A DNA stretch of 64,000 bases from an uncultured Lachnospiraceae bacterium (GCA_900317555.1 ONHF01000001.1:62001-126000), one strand, 5' to 3'. Positions 15,999 to 24,875 are shown, numbered from the stretch's first letter. The notes: generated by a model not told the origin, from the sequence alone. Made by a program: numbers and translations.

Positions 15999-16757
15999 AT
16001 GGAGAAACTGGTATCCTGGAACGTGAACGGACTGCGCGCCTGCGTCAGCAAGGGAAACTTTTACGATTTTGTCCGGCGGGAGAATCCGGACGTTCTGTGC
16101 CTGCAGGAGACCAAGCTGCAGGCGGGACAGATCGAGCTGGATCTGCCGGAATATCATAGCTACTGGAATTATGCGGAGAAGAAAGGGTATTCGGGGACGG
16201 CTGTTTTGACGAAAAAGGAGCCGCTCCGGGTCATGTACGGCCTCGGCATTCCCGAACATGACCACGAGGGCCGTGTGATTACACTGGAGTATCCGGACTA
16301 TTATCTGATTACGGTTTATGTGCCGAACGCGAAGGAACATCTGGAGCGGCTTTCATACCGGATGACCTGGGAGGACGCATTCCTTGCTTACGTAAAGTCG
16401 CTCGAGCGCGTAAAACCGGTCATTTACTGCGGCGATCTGAACGTCGCGCACGAGGAAATCGACCTGAAGAATCCGAAGTCCAACCGCGGCCATGCAGGCT
16501 TTACAGACGAGGAGCGCGGGAAGATGGACGCGGTGCTCTCGAACGGGCTGATTGATACCTGGCGCTATTTCTATCCGGACCGGGAGGGCGTCTATTCGTG
16601 GTGGTCTTACCGCTTCCATGCGCGGGAAAACAACGCCGGATGGAGAATCGACTACTTCATCGCATCGGAGGCGCTTGCGCCGCGGCTGCAGGACGCGGTG
16701 ATTTATACGGATGTTTTCGGGTCGGATCATTGCCCGGTCGGATTGATTTTGAAGTAA
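15999..16757 (+). CDS. xth: Exodeoxyribonuclease III (AP endonuclease)
   Basis: A 252-residue exonuclease III/Ape1-type enzyme of base excision repair that cuts DNA at abasic sites. SWNVNGLRA opens the protein, LQETKLQ carries the metal-binding Glu, [12 protein letters not shown] the catalytic Asp/Asn pair, and WRIDYFIAS and SDHCPV the C-terminal Asp-His site. Length and motif order are normal. A GAGG-type site precedes the ATG. It is the third gene of the hypA-apt-xth run, on the same strand after a 66-base spacer containing the apt-end repeat. Confidence 0.93.
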   Translation: MEKLVSWNVNGLRACVSKGNFYDFVRRENPDVLCLQETKLQAGQIELDLPEYHSYWNYAEKKGYSGTAVLTKKEPLRVMYGLGIPEHDHEGRVITLEYPDYYLITVYVPNAKEHLERLSYRMTWEDAFLAYVKSLERVKPVIYCGDLNVAHEEIDLKNPKSNRGHAGFTDEERGKMDAVLSNGLIDTWRYFYPDREGVYSWWSYRFHARENNAGWRIDYFIASEALAPRLQDAVIYTDVFGSDHCPVGLILK

Positions 16758-16874
16758 GAAAATGCGGCGCGAGTTCCCCGGAGCAGCAGATGTAGATTGC
16801 AGAAGTTTTCGGCGCCGCGGCTGCACGGAGAGAGAATTTCCGCGCAGCCGCACTGTGAAGAAAGGATGAATACA

Positions 16875-17702
16875 ATGGGTGAAGAACAAAAAGAGGGCAA
16901 GATCCCGATGCCCAAGGCCAACTTTCAGGTTCCGGCCAATAAAGGAAGCCATGTAAAGAAGATGATCGGCGTCGTCAGCGGCAAAGGCGGCGTAGGAAAG
17001 TCATCGGTTACCGGCCTCTGCGCTTTGTGGAGTCAGCGTCATGGATATCAGACGGCCATTATGGACTGTGATATCACAGGGCCCAGCATCCCGAAGATGT
17101 TCGGCGTGACGCCGGATCAGGTCGGTGTTATTCAGGAAGAGGGAAAAGAAGAGGGAACTCTGGTTCCCGCCGTAACCGCGACCGGGATGAAGATTATGTC
17201 CATGAACCTTCTGATGCAGGATGAGACACAGCCGGTCATCTGGCGCGGCTCGATCATTTCCGGCGTAGTCAAACAGTTCTGGACGGATGTCAACTGGGGC
17301 GATGTGGATTACATGTTTGTCGATATGCCTCCGGGAACCGGTGACGTGCCGCTGACAGTCTATCAGTCGCTGCCTCTCGACGGCATCATTATCGTCACGA
17401 CGCCGCAGGATCTGGTTTCGATGATCGTCGAAAAGGCTGTGAACATGGCCAAGATGATGAATGTTCCGGTTCTTGGCCTCGTGGAAAATATGGCCTACAC
17501 CGTCTGCCCGCACTGCGGCGAGAAGATTCAGATCTTCGGTGTAAGTCACGCGGCGGAGGTTGCCGCGAAGGAAGGTACTACGCTGATTGATACTCTCCCG
17601 ATCAACGGGAATCTGACTTCCGCGATGGATGGCGGAAAGATGGAATACTTTGACGAAGTGGAAATCAAGGGGCTCGAGAAAGTTCTGCCGCCGCTGCAGT
17701 AA
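16875..17702 (+). CDS. Mrp/NBP35-family P-loop ATPase (iron-sulfur cluster carrier)
   Basis: A 275-residue Mrp-type ATPase thought to bind and transfer iron-sulfur clusters. The deviant Walker A is SGKGGVGKSS, followed by DCDITGPSIPKMFG and DMPPGTGD, and the C-terminal CPHC pair would hold the cluster. The N-terminal DUF59 domain of longer Mrp proteins is absent, as in the shorter clostridial forms. The ATG at 16875 was chosen over one three codons upstream because AAAGG would then be too close. A terminator follows the gene. Confidence 0.9.
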   Translation: MGEEQKEGKIPMPKANFQVPANKGSHVKKMIGVVSGKGGVGKSSVTGLCALWSQRHGYQTAIMDCDITGPSIPKMFGVTPDQVGVIQEEGKEEGTLVPAVTATGMKIMSMNLLMQDETQPVIWRGSIISGVVKQFWTDVNWGDVDYMFVDMPPGTGDVPLTVYQSLPLDGIIIVTTPQDLVSMIVEKAVNMAKMMNVPVLGLVENMAYTVCPHCGEKIQIFGVSHAAEVAAKEGTTLIDTLPINGNLTSAMDGGKMEYFDEVEIKGLEKVLPPLQ

Positions 17703-17740
17703 TGCACTGCCGGGAAGGCTTTCGATACGTTAAAACATAA

Positions 17741-17789
17741 AAACAGCAGAAAGGCTGCCGGGACTGGCGGTTCTTTCTGCTGTTTTTTT
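17741..17789 (+). terminator. Terminator after the Mrp-type ATPase gene
   Basis: AAACAGCAGAAAG (17741-17753) pairs with CTTTCTGCTGTTT (17773-17785) and is followed by a T run to 17789. The bases between the arms can form a second short stem. It also faces the convergent coaX gene. Confidence 0.85.
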
Positions 17790-17809
17790 GGTGGTGTGCC
17801 TGCGGCCAG

Positions 17810-18646
17810 TCAGCCTTTTGCGCGGGCCTTACGGGGCCTGCCGGGTCTGGCAGCTCTTGCAGAGCCTGCCGCCTGCGCCTCTTTGTTCTTCCTGTAGATG
17901 TGTCCCAGCCCTTTCAGAAGAAGCCGGTTGTCGATAATGATTTCATGCCTGCAGAACGGCGCGATGATCCTGCCGAGCCCGCCGGTCGCGACAATGGTTT
18001 TGATCTCGCCGAGCTGTTCTGTATATCTATCTATCACTCCGTCCAGAGCGCCCGCCGAGCCATAGACAATGCCGCCTTTCATGCAGTCGATCGTGTTGGT
18101 GCCGATAACCTTTTTCGGCGCGGTGAATTCGATGCTTGGCAGCAGGGAAGTTTCCCGTGTCAGAGCTTCCAGTGAAATGCCGGTGCCGGGCATGATACAG
18201 CCGCCCAGATAGCTCCCGGCCGCGTCGACGACGGTGATTGTTGTAGCGGTTCCCATATCAATAATGATTGCGGGGAGAGGGTATTCTTCTTTCGCTGCAA
18301 CTGCTGTCGCAACAAGATCGCCGGCAATGGTGCCCGGGTCGTCGAGACGGATGTCGAGGCCTGTTTTGACGCCGGCGCCGAGGACAACCGAATCAAGTCC
18401 GGTAATGAGCCTGACAGCCTTGACAAGTACCGGTGTCACGAGCGGCACAACCGATGATATGATGCAGCCTTCAAAGCCCGTGGGATCAATACCCGCGAGT
18501 TCGAGTATCGAGCGGATCTTAACGGCATATTCGTAAGCGGTGCCGCCGATCTCGGTACTGATCTGGACAGTCTGGACAACTTCGTTGCGTTCGTCGACAC
18601 AGCCGAGTACGGTGTGGGTGTTGCCTGTATCAATTGCAAGAAGCAT
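17810..18646 (-). CDS. coaX: Type III pantothenate kinase
   Basis: Phosphorylates pantothenate, the first step of coenzyme A synthesis. The 278-residue protein shows the ASKHA-fold motifs AIDTGNTHTVLG near the N terminus, ISSVVPLVTP and DMGTATTITVVD. Compared with typical CoaX (about 255-260 residues) it has an extra C-terminal tail of about 20 residues rich in Arg, Ala and Lys that looks disordered and DNA- or RNA-binding-like. GAGGAGG precedes the ATG. Only two bases separate the oppF stop from this start, so it is the last gene of the opp operon and translationally coupled to it. Confidence 0.93.
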   Translation of the reverse strand: MLLAIDTGNTHTVLGCVDERNEVVQTVQISTEIGGTAYEYAVKIRSILELAGIDPTGFEGCIISSVVPLVTPVLVKAVRLITGLDSVVLGAGVKTGLDIRLDDPGTIAGDLVATAVAAKEEYPLPAIIIDMGTATTITVVDAAGSYLGGCIMPGTGISLEALTRETSLLPSIEFTAPKKVIGTNTIDCMKGGIVYGSAGALDGVIDRYTEQLGEIKTIVATGGLGRIIAPFCRHEIIIDNRLLLKGLGHIYRKNKEAQAAGSARAARPGRPRKARAKG

Positions 18647-18648
18647 AG

Positions 18649-19668
18649 TCAATCCTCCTCGTTTTGTGAAAGTACACATGCGCACAGATGCTCTTCCTGC
18701 CTGTCAGAAGAAATGTCAATGAGCGGCGGCGCCTGCAGGCACCGGCTGCTCGCGTGAGGACAGCGGTGGTAAAAACAACACGCCCCCGCCACATCCTCTC
18801 TTCGGACTTCGACGGCTTCGTGCTGCTTCTCGATCTCCGACAGGGATTTCGTTCCATCATCTTCGATGCGCGCGCCGAAGTCCGGGATCGCGGACAGAAG
18901 CAGTTTTGTATAGGGGTGCCTCGAATGATAATAGATTTCGTCCGCGGTTCCCTGTTCTACAATCGTTCCGCGGTACATGACGGCGATACGGTCGCACAGA
19001 TAGTATACAACATTCAGGTTGTGGGAAATAAACAGCATGGCAAAGTCGGCCTTGCGGTCGATCTCGCGGAACAGATTCAGGATCTGCGCGCCGACAGAGA
19101 CATCGAGCGCGGAGACCGCCTCGTCGGCAATAATAAGGTCCGGAGAAAGCATAAGCGCAGCGCCGATACACACCCTCTGCCGCTGCCCGCCGGAGAGCTC
19201 TCCGGGGTAGCGTGACGCGTAGGACGCGTCGAGGCCGACCAGCTCCAGCATGCGGGCGACGGCCTGTTCCTGCTCCTCCTTCGTTCCGATATGGTGCGCG
19301 CGGAGAGGCTCGCGCATTGTGAAGCCGATTGTCTTTCGGGGGTCCAGCGAGCTCATCGGGTCCTGGAAAACAGCCTGCACGCGGCGCGTAAACTCTTTTC
19401 TTCTGCTGCGGCTATATCGTATGCCGCCGACTTTGATGGTGCCTTCGAACGGGAGCAGCCCCAGCACGGCGTTTCCGAGCGTGGATTTGCCGCAGCCGGA
19501 CTCGCCGACAAGCCCGAAGAATTCATCAGTGTGAATCCGGAGCGTCACGTTGTTCAGAACCTTTTTCTTTGTCCGCTTTTTGAAGATCTGCGGGCCGCTG
19601 TCTTCGTAGTAATTTGTGACATTCAGGATTTCCAGGATGTCACCTTTTTCTTTTCGGATATCACTCAT
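18649..19668 (-). CDS. Oligopeptide ABC transporter ATP-binding protein (OppF-like)
   Basis: One of two ATPase subunits driving peptide import at the inner face of the membrane. Over 339 residues it shows Walker A GESGCGKST, Q-loop FQDPMSSLDPR, signature LSGGQRQR, Walker B LIIADEAVSALD and H-loop ISHNL. The C-terminal oligo_HPY region has the Cys-rich CCFYHRCPHASSRC found in OppD/F ATPases, some of which bind an iron-sulfur cluster. AAGG precedes the ATG. It is separated from oppD by an unusual 400-base gap holding two hairpins, and is coupled to coaX downstream. Confidence 0.92.
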   Translation of the reverse strand: MSDIRKEKGDILEILNVTNYYEDSGPQIFKKRTKKKVLNNVTLRIHTDEFFGLVGESGCGKSTLGNAVLGLLPFEGTIKVGGIRYSRSRRKEFTRRVQAVFQDPMSSLDPRKTIGFTMREPLRAHHIGTKEEQEQAVARMLELVGLDASYASRYPGELSGGQRQRVCIGAALMLSPDLIIADEAVSALDVSVGAQILNLFREIDRKADFAMLFISHNLNVVYYLCDRIAVMYRGTIVEQGTADEIYYHSRHPYTKLLLSAIPDFGARIEDDGTKSLSEIEKQHEAVEVRREDVAGACCFYHRCPHASSRCLQAPPLIDISSDRQEEHLCACVLSQNEED

Positions 19669-19767
19669 GACTGTACCTTAATTAATAATAGAAGGAGCCG
19701 GCGGAGCCTTTGCCGCCCTACCGTCATATCGGGCCTCCGCCGCGCCGCGCGGCTTCTGCCGGAAGCG

Positions 19768-19909
19768 TTTCTTGCAAAATACGGAATATCCGAAATTTGC
19801 AAGAAATAGAAGACCTGCAAGCAGAAATCTTTCTTGCAAAAGCCCTGAAATCCGGCGCGGCGAAGAAAGGCTTCTTGCAAAACCGGGAAATTTTCAGATT
19901 TGCAAGAAA
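19768..19909. repeat. Twin 39-nt hairpins with TTTCTTGCAAA arms in the oppD-oppF gap
   Basis: The 11-bp word TTTCTTGCAAA or its complement occurs five times: 19768-19778, 19796-19806 (inverted), 19830-19840, 19871-19881 (first base C) and 19899-19909 (inverted). Copies one and two form a hairpin with a 17-base loop, and copies four and five form another of exactly the same size. The rest of the gap from 19669 to 20067 holds no recognisable gene. In the operon this would be an mRNA processing, stability or binding element. Confidence 0.75.
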
Positions 19910-20067
19910 CGGAAGCCAATGAAATAAGTGTCAGCGCAGGCATCCGGGCGCGGCACTGTGAATCGCGTCCCGCGGGTGCCGCATCATGCCGCGAATCCGG
20001 CCGCAGGAGCCGCTCCGCGGCGCTCGCGATTTGCACGGGAGCCGCATGGAGCCGCCGCCCGCCACGC

Positions 20068-21066
20068 CTAAACATGATGACAATACACGACATGCCCTGC
20101 GGCCGGCTCCATGCGCGGCGGCGCCTGCCGCCGGCAGATTTCCGTCGCTTTCGGACAGCGCGGCGCGAATGGACAGGGTTCGCGATGTTCTTTTGTCGAG
20201 GGAACATGACCTTTGATCGCGGGAAGATCAGTCCCTTTTAAAGAAGGCTGCGGAATCGAGCGAAGCAGACCTTTGGTATATTCGTGCAGCGGTGCGCGCA
20301 TGATGGCTTCCACAGGCGCGGATTCCGCAATCCTGCCCGCATACATGACAATCACCCGGTCACAGATCTGGTCTATGACAGCCAGGTCATGCGAAATAAA
20401 GATAATGGACATTCCGTGTTTGCGGCTGATGTGTTTTAAAAGGCGCAGAACCTGTGCCTGTACGGTTACGTCCAGCGCTGTTGTAGGCTCGTCCGCGATC
20501 ATGAGCTTTGGTCTGCAGATTGTTGCCATGGCAATCATGACACGCTGCCGCATACCACCGGAGAGCTGGTGCGGAAACATTTTTGTAATTGCCGCGGGAT
20601 CAGGCAGCCCGACCTCGGCAAGCGATTTCAAAACTCTGGATTCCACTTCGGCTTCCGGCAGCTCCGGATGATGAATCCGAAGAGACTCGCCAACCTGCCT
20701 GCCGATCCGCAGAAGCGGATTCAGACTTGTCAGCGGTTCCTGATAGATCATTGAAATTTCATTGCCGTCTATGTTTCTGCGCTGCTCCTGCGAGCAGCGG
20801 GCAAGATCAATTTCCCCGGGCAAAGCCGCGGAATTAAACAGGATTTTCCCGCCGGTCACAGATAAAACTTCGGGAAGAAGACCCATAATTGCAAGGTTTG
20901 TCACGGTTTTGCCGCAGCCGGATTCGCCGACGACGCCCAGAATCTCTCCGGGCAGAACATCATAGCTTACACCGTCTACCGCGGTATACTTTCCGTTTCC
21001 TTCGCGTATGGAAATTGTCAGGCCGCGAATCTGCAGAAGCGGCCGCACATTCGGATCATTTGTCAT
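20068..21066 (-). CDS. Oligopeptide ABC transporter ATP-binding protein (OppD-like)
   Basis: The second ATPase subunit of the opp importer, 332 residues. It shows Walker A GESGCGKTV, Q-loop YQEPLTSLNP, signature LSGGMRQR, Walker B LMIADEPTTALD, H-loop ISHDLAV and a C-terminal Cys cluster CPFAPRCPKATEIC typical of this family. I use the ATG at 21066 because GGAAAGG precedes it; a GTG at 21117 overlapping the oppC stop is possible but has no ribosome site. It follows oppC closely on the minus strand. Confidence 0.92.
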   Translation of the reverse strand: MTNDPNVRPLLQIRGLTISIREGNGKYTAVDGVSYDVLPGEILGVVGESGCGKTVTNLAIMGLLPEVLSVTGGKILFNSAALPGEIDLARCSQEQRRNIDGNEISMIYQEPLTSLNPLLRIGRQVGESLRIHHPELPEAEVESRVLKSLAEVGLPDPAAITKMFPHQLSGGMRQRVMIAMATICRPKLMIADEPTTALDVTVQAQVLRLLKHISRKHGMSIIFISHDLAVIDQICDRVIVMYAGRIAESAPVEAIMRAPLHEYTKGLLRSIPQPSLKGTDLPAIKGHVPSTKEHREPCPFAPRCPKATEICRRQAPPRMEPAAGHVVYCHHV

Positions 21067-21113
21067 GCTGAAACCTTTCCGGGGAATATGCTCCGCCACG
21101 CCGCAGCTCCGGT

Positions 21114-21914
21114 TCACGCCAGATACTTTTTGCGGATTCCCTCGCCGATGCAGTTAAACGCCACAATCGTCACAACAATCATAAGTCCCGGCGCCAGCGC
21201 GCACCACGGCGCGTTGAAGATATAACTCTGCGACTCATACAGCATCCGCCCCCAGCTCGGCGCCGGCGGCTGGATGCCAAGCCCCAGATAGCTCATGCCG
21301 GACTCCGCCAGAATTGCATTGGAAAGCCCGATGATAACCGATGAAAGCAGAAGCGGCAGAATGTTCGGCAAAACATGCACCAGCAGAAGCCGCACATCCG
21401 AATCTCCGAAGACTTTGTTGCTTTTTATGAAATCAGCGTTCTTATACTGCAAGGTCCCGGTCCGGACAATCCTTGTAAAACTCGGCACAAAGGTGATGCA
21501 AAGAGCGATGACGATTGTGTAATTACTCTGCTTCATGACAGTGACAATGATGAGAGCGATCAGAAGTCCCGGAAACGAGCTGACCGCATCGACAATGCGC
21601 ATGATGATTTCATCAGTGATGCCGCCTGCGTATCCGCTGAGAAGGCCCAGAACCGAACTGATAACTGTACAGCCCGCTACCGTTGAAAGCGCGACGGCCA
21701 GCGTAAAGCGCCCGCCGACAATCGCCCTCGAAAAAACATCTCTCCCCATATTGTCCGTGCCGAACAGATGCCGGAGGGAAGGCGGCTGCATACGTGACAG
21801 CGTGTCCATCTGATTGATGTCCCAGGGTGTCCAGAAAAGAGACAATACCGCAAGACCGGCAATGACGGAAGCGAGGATGAGACCGGTGCGGAGCTGTGTT
21901 TTGCCGTGGTTCAT
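21114..21914 (-). CDS. Oligopeptide ABC transporter permease (OppC-like)
   Basis: An inner-membrane permease of 266 residues with about six membrane helices. The N-terminal LRHLFGTDNMGRDVFSR stretch is the OppC signature, and the ATPase-contact EAA-like loop is near YKNADFIKSNKVFGDS. The ATG at 21914 follows AGGAGG. It pairs with the OppB permease upstream (10-base gap) to form the membrane channel of the peptide importer. Confidence 0.92.
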   Translation of the reverse strand: MNHGKTQLRTGLILASVIAGLAVLSLFWTPWDINQMDTLSRMQPPSLRHLFGTDNMGRDVFSRAIVGGRFTLAVALSTVAGCTVISSVLGLLSGYAGGITDEIIMRIVDAVSSFPGLLIALIIVTVMKQSNYTIVIALCITFVPSFTRIVRTGTLQYKNADFIKSNKVFGDSDVRLLLVHVLPNILPLLLSSVIIGLSNAILAESGMSYLGLGIQPPAPSWGRMLYESQSYIFNAPWCALAPGLMIVVTIVAFNCIGEGIRKKYLA

Positions 21915-21924
21915 ATGCTGCCTC

Positions 21925-22869
21925 CTACCCGCTGATCCGGATTCTGGGATCAATCAGCTGAATCAGAATATCCACGATAAAATTCGTGATGACAATTACA
22001 AAAGCGACATACATGACAAGCGTCTGTGTGAGTGGAAAATCCCTGCCGGTAACCGAAGCGATCAGAAGGCGTCCGATGCCGGGCACGCCGAAGACCTGTT
22101 CAACAATAATGCTGCCGGAAAAGATGCTGCCGATCATCATGCCGATCAGCGGGATGACGGCCACGATCGCGTTGCGCAGAACGTGGCCGTACAGGATTCT
22201 GTGCATCGTACTGCCCTTTCCTCTCGCCGTGCGGACATAATCTTTGTCCAGCTCGCCGAGAACAGAGGTGCGTACGTATTTAGTCAGCATGGCAATCTGC
22301 GGGACGGCAATCGCAAGCGCCGGGAAGAACATGAAGCGGAAAAATCCGACCGGGTTGTCCCTGTAGCTGACGTAGTTTCCGGGTGTGAACAGATGCAAAA
22401 CAAGCCCGAACACCCACATAAAGAGAATGCTGAGAAAGAAACCCGGAATCGAGATACCTGTCATTGTGACGGCCTCAATGATCTGTTCCGTAATTGTTCC
22501 GCGTTTTCTTGCCGCGAAGATACCGAGGGGAATAGAGACAATCAGTGTCATGATCATGACCATGATGCCGAGAAGGACTGTTACGGCAACGTGACCGCCG
22601 ATCAGATCCTTCACGGGCATGGAGTAGCGGATCGAGGTTCCGAAATCACCGCGCACAAAGCCGGCTATCCAGTTTATATACTGGCTGTGCAGCGGGAGGT
22701 CGGTGCCGAGCTGGCGGCGGAGCGCTTCGAGTTTTGCTTCGGACGCGCTGGTACCCAGAATGAGCCGTGCAGGATCTCCCGGAATGATATGGAAAGCCAG
22801 AAACGTGAAGAGGGAGATCACGAACATGGTCAGGATGAGGACAATGATTTTCTTGATAAGGTAACGCAA
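21925..22869 (-). CDS. Oligopeptide ABC transporter permease (OppB-like)
   Basis: An inner-membrane permease of 314 residues. The N-terminal RYLIKKIIVLILTMFVIS and FHIIPGDPAR are typical of OppB/DppB, and the coupling loop includes YVRTARGKGS. A TTG start at 22867-22869 is preferred because AAGGAG lies six bases upstream; a longer frame begins in poorly conserved sequence without a ribosome site. It is the second gene of the operon, about 110 bases after oppA. Confidence 0.9.
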   Translation of the reverse strand: MRYLIKKIIVLILTMFVISLFTFLAFHIIPGDPARLILGTSASEAKLEALRRQLGTDLPLHSQYINWIAGFVRGDFGTSIRYSMPVKDLIGGHVAVTVLLGIMVMIMTLIVSIPLGIFAARKRGTITEQIIEAVTMTGISIPGFFLSILFMWVFGLVLHLFTPGNYVSYRDNPVGFFRFMFFPALAIAVPQIAMLTKYVRTSVLGELDKDYVRTARGKGSTMHRILYGHVLRNAIVAVIPLIGMMIGSIFSGSIIVEQVFGVPGIGRLLIASVTGRDFPLTQTLVMYVAFVIVITNFIVDILIQLIDPRIRISG

Positions 22870-22982
22870 AAAATTCTCCTTATGGGCCCGTGCTTTGCAG
22901 GGCAATCAAGCCGGGCAGGCGGCGCTGCGGAAGCAGCCCGAAGCGCCGCACATGCAATTGCAGCCCGCACCGGCCCGTCACA

Positions 22983-24575
22983 TTACTTCGCGGTTCTTGC
23001 GATTGCCGAAAAGTCCGTCGCGTACAGAGGATACTGTACAAAACCTGTGAAGTCCTTCGTATACGCGAGGTTGTAAGCAATATCCTGAATGTAAGCGCTC
23101 GCGGCCTCGTCCGAAAGGATCTTCTGGCATTCTTTGAAGTCCTTTTCACGGGCAGATTCGTCGACGTCGGCGATGGCCTTTGCGTAGGCTTTGTCAAACT
23201 GATCCGACTTGAAGTTTACGAAGTTGTTGTCCGCGTCCGACTGATATCTGGAAAGGAACGCGGTAGGAGAGGCGATCGCGCCGTCAACCGAAATGATCGT
23301 CGCTTCGTAATCTCTGTTCGTATAGACATTCTCGAGCCATGTCGCCCAGTCCACCTGTTCGATATTCATCTGAATGCCGGCAGCTGCGAGCTGGTTGACC
23401 AGTACCTGGGCCGTGTCGAGATGCACCTGATAATTGGAAGGTACTTTCACGGTGAAGGAGAAGCCATCCGCAAGTCCGGCCTCGGCAAGCAGTTCTTTGG
23501 CCTTCTCTACATTGACATTGTAGACATCCGCTAGAGAATCATCATAGTATGCCTTCAGGTTCGGAATCATCGCGGAGCCGAGCTTTGTGCCGACACCGTA
23601 ATCGACTGTGTCTATGACGCCGTCAGCGTCAACCGCATAGTTGACCGCCTGCCGTACACGGACGTCATCGAAGGGTTTTGCCGCATTGTTCAGATAGAGC
23701 GCCTGTATCGCATTCGAGTTGCTGACATTGACAACCGCGGAATCCGCAGGAAGCTGCTGGGTAATGCTGGTGTCAGCCATGAAGCCCTGAATCGCGCCGG
23801 ACTGGAAATTCATCAGAAGATCCGAAGAGCTCGCGATGAACTTGACCGTTACTTTGTCAAGATGCGCGGGCGTTCCCCAGTAATCCTTGAATTTTTCAAG
23901 CGTCGCGTGATCCTGCACAGCGTAGTCGGTCAGCATGAAAGGGCCTGTGCCGACGGGCTTTTTCGCGAGCTCACCGTTATTGTCGGAATCCCTGGGCACA
24001 ATCGGCGAGGACGCGTCGGCAAGAAAATCGGTATCACCGGTTTTCAGTGTGACGGTGATTGTTTTGCCGTCTTTGGACGAGATGTCCTCGACATTGTCAA
24101 ACCCTGTCATCTTGCTGTCTTTCGCGTGCTGCAGCGAGTAGATGACATCGTCTGCGGTAACTTCCTGTCCGTTGTGGAATTTCACGCCGTCCCGGAGTGT
24201 GAAGGTATATGTCTTCGCGTCATCCGAGATTTTGTAATCGGAAGCGACTGCTCCTTTGAATGTGCCGTCCGGCGAAACCTTGACAAGGCCTTCATAAATG
24301 TTGAAGTAAACGCTCTTTGCGTCTGCGGTTGTTGCGGTGAAGGGATCGAAGTTGTCGATTTCCGTGGCAATGCCGTAGACAAAATCGCCGCCCCCCTGCA
24401 TTCCGGCGCTTGCGCCGGCGTCCGGAGCTGCTGCTGCGGCGCCGGATGTCGATCCCTCTGCCGCCGTGGCTTCACCCTGCGTGCCGGATGCGGACGGCGC
24501 GGAGCCTGACCCGCAGGCGGCAAGAGCAAGCGCTGCCGCGAATGAAATGATGGTTGTAATCAGTTTCCTTTTCAT
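22983..24575 (-). CDS. Peptide ABC transporter substrate-binding lipoprotein (OppA-like, SBP family 5)
   Basis: The extracellular receptor of the importer, 530 residues. A signal sequence with lipobox ALAACG anchors it to the membrane, a Ser/Ala/Gly linker follows, and the mature part has the family 5 pattern YTFTLRDGVKFHNGQEVTADDVIYSL. The ATG at 24575 follows GGGAGG. Ligand not predictable; family 5 includes di- and oligopeptide, nickel and opine receptors. It heads the oppABCDF-coaX operon and is preceded by a long leader with a small ORF and a terminator. Confidence 0.92.
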   Translation of the reverse strand: MKRKLITTIISFAAALALAACGSGSAPSASGTQGEATAAEGSTSGAAAAAPDAGASAGMQGGGDFVYGIATEIDNFDPFTATTADAKSVYFNIYEGLVKVSPDGTFKGAVASDYKISDDAKTYTFTLRDGVKFHNGQEVTADDVIYSLQHAKDSKMTGFDNVEDISSKDGKTITVTLKTGDTDFLADASSPIVPRDSDNNGELAKKPVGTGPFMLTDYAVQDHATLEKFKDYWGTPAHLDKVTVKFIASSSDLLMNFQSGAIQGFMADTSITQQLPADSAVVNVSNSNAIQALYLNNAAKPFDDVRVRQAVNYAVDADGVIDTVDYGVGTKLGSAMIPNLKAYYDDSLADVYNVNVEKAKELLAEAGLADGFSFTVKVPSNYQVHLDTAQVLVNQLAAAGIQMNIEQVDWATWLENVYTNRDYEATIISVDGAIASPTAFLSRYQSDADNNFVNFKSDQFDKAYAKAIADVDESAREKDFKECQKILSDEAASAYIQDIAYNLAYTKDFTGFVQYPLYATDFSAIARTAK

Positions 24576-24635
24576 AAGTAGATTTCCTCCCTCGGAAAAA
24601 CAAAGAAATCCTTCCGCACAGCGGCGCCGGGATAT

Positions 24636-24685
24636 AAAAATGGCACCGAAATAGTCCGGTTTTATTCCGAAATATAGCGGTGCCA
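24636..24685 (-). terminator. Terminator in the oppA leader (possible attenuator)
   Basis: TGGCACCG (24641-24648) and CGGTGCCA (24678-24685) form an 8-bp stem around a 29-base loop, followed on the minus strand by TTTTT (24636-24640). It lies 60 bases before the oppA start and after a good promoter, so most transcripts would stop here unless the hairpin is prevented. It may alternatively end transcripts coming from the SDR gene. Confidence 0.6.
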
Positions 24686-24693
24686 AAAATCCG

Positions 24694-24723
24694 TCAGCGG
24701 CTGCTGACAGCCTGGAAATTCAT
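24694..24723 (-). CDS. Putative 9-residue leader peptide before oppA
   Basis: The minus strand has AGGAGG ten bases before an ATG that opens a 9-codon frame, MNFQAVSSR, ending in TGA eight bases before the terminator stem. Such a placement (ribosome site, short ORF, terminator, structural gene) is the layout of translation-linked attenuation. The peptide has no run of a single amino acid, so what it would sense is not evident. Confidence 0.4.
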   Translation of the reverse strand: MNFQAVSSR

Positions 24724-24825
24724 TTTTTGTTTTCCTCCTGCTGCTGTTCCGTAAAGTGTACGGACAATCCGTACGGGACACTGCCGCCCGAAGGCGGATC
24801 AGGTCATGGATATAGCGCAGCTTCA

Positions 24826-24854
24826 GTATTACACCGAAAGCGGAAGAAATGCAA
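24826..24854 (-). promoter_or_regulatory. Promoter of the opp-coaX operon
   Basis: The minus strand shows TTGCAT (24849-24854), a 17-base spacer and TAATAC (24826-24831). Transcripts would begin near 24819, leaving a leader of about 245 bases that contains a CCGCC-TTCG-GGCGG tetraloop hairpin, a GTACGGA palindrome, the 9-codon ORF and the terminator. Confidence 0.6.
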
Positions 24855-24875
24855 GAACTATGGAAAAACGGGGGC

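Noticed and set aside
14865..16340. A very long minus-strand open frame extending the NYN gene upstream across hypA, apt and part of the exonuclease gene
   Set aside because: The plus-strand genes there have full family motifs, and the minus-strand translation is a low-quality antisense product without known motifs. The NYN domain starts exactly at the ATG at 14864 with its own ribosome site.
21814..23076. Plus-strand open frame of 420 codons across oppC and oppB
   Set aside because: Composition is antisense-like (rich in His, Asp, Arg) and it lies opposite two clear permease genes.
24751..24810. Resemblance of ACCTGATCCG in the oppA leader to the TPP riboswitch thi-box
   Set aside because: The TAAT part, the CTGAGA element and the closing P1 stem are absent at the needed positions; the similarity is limited to about ten bases.
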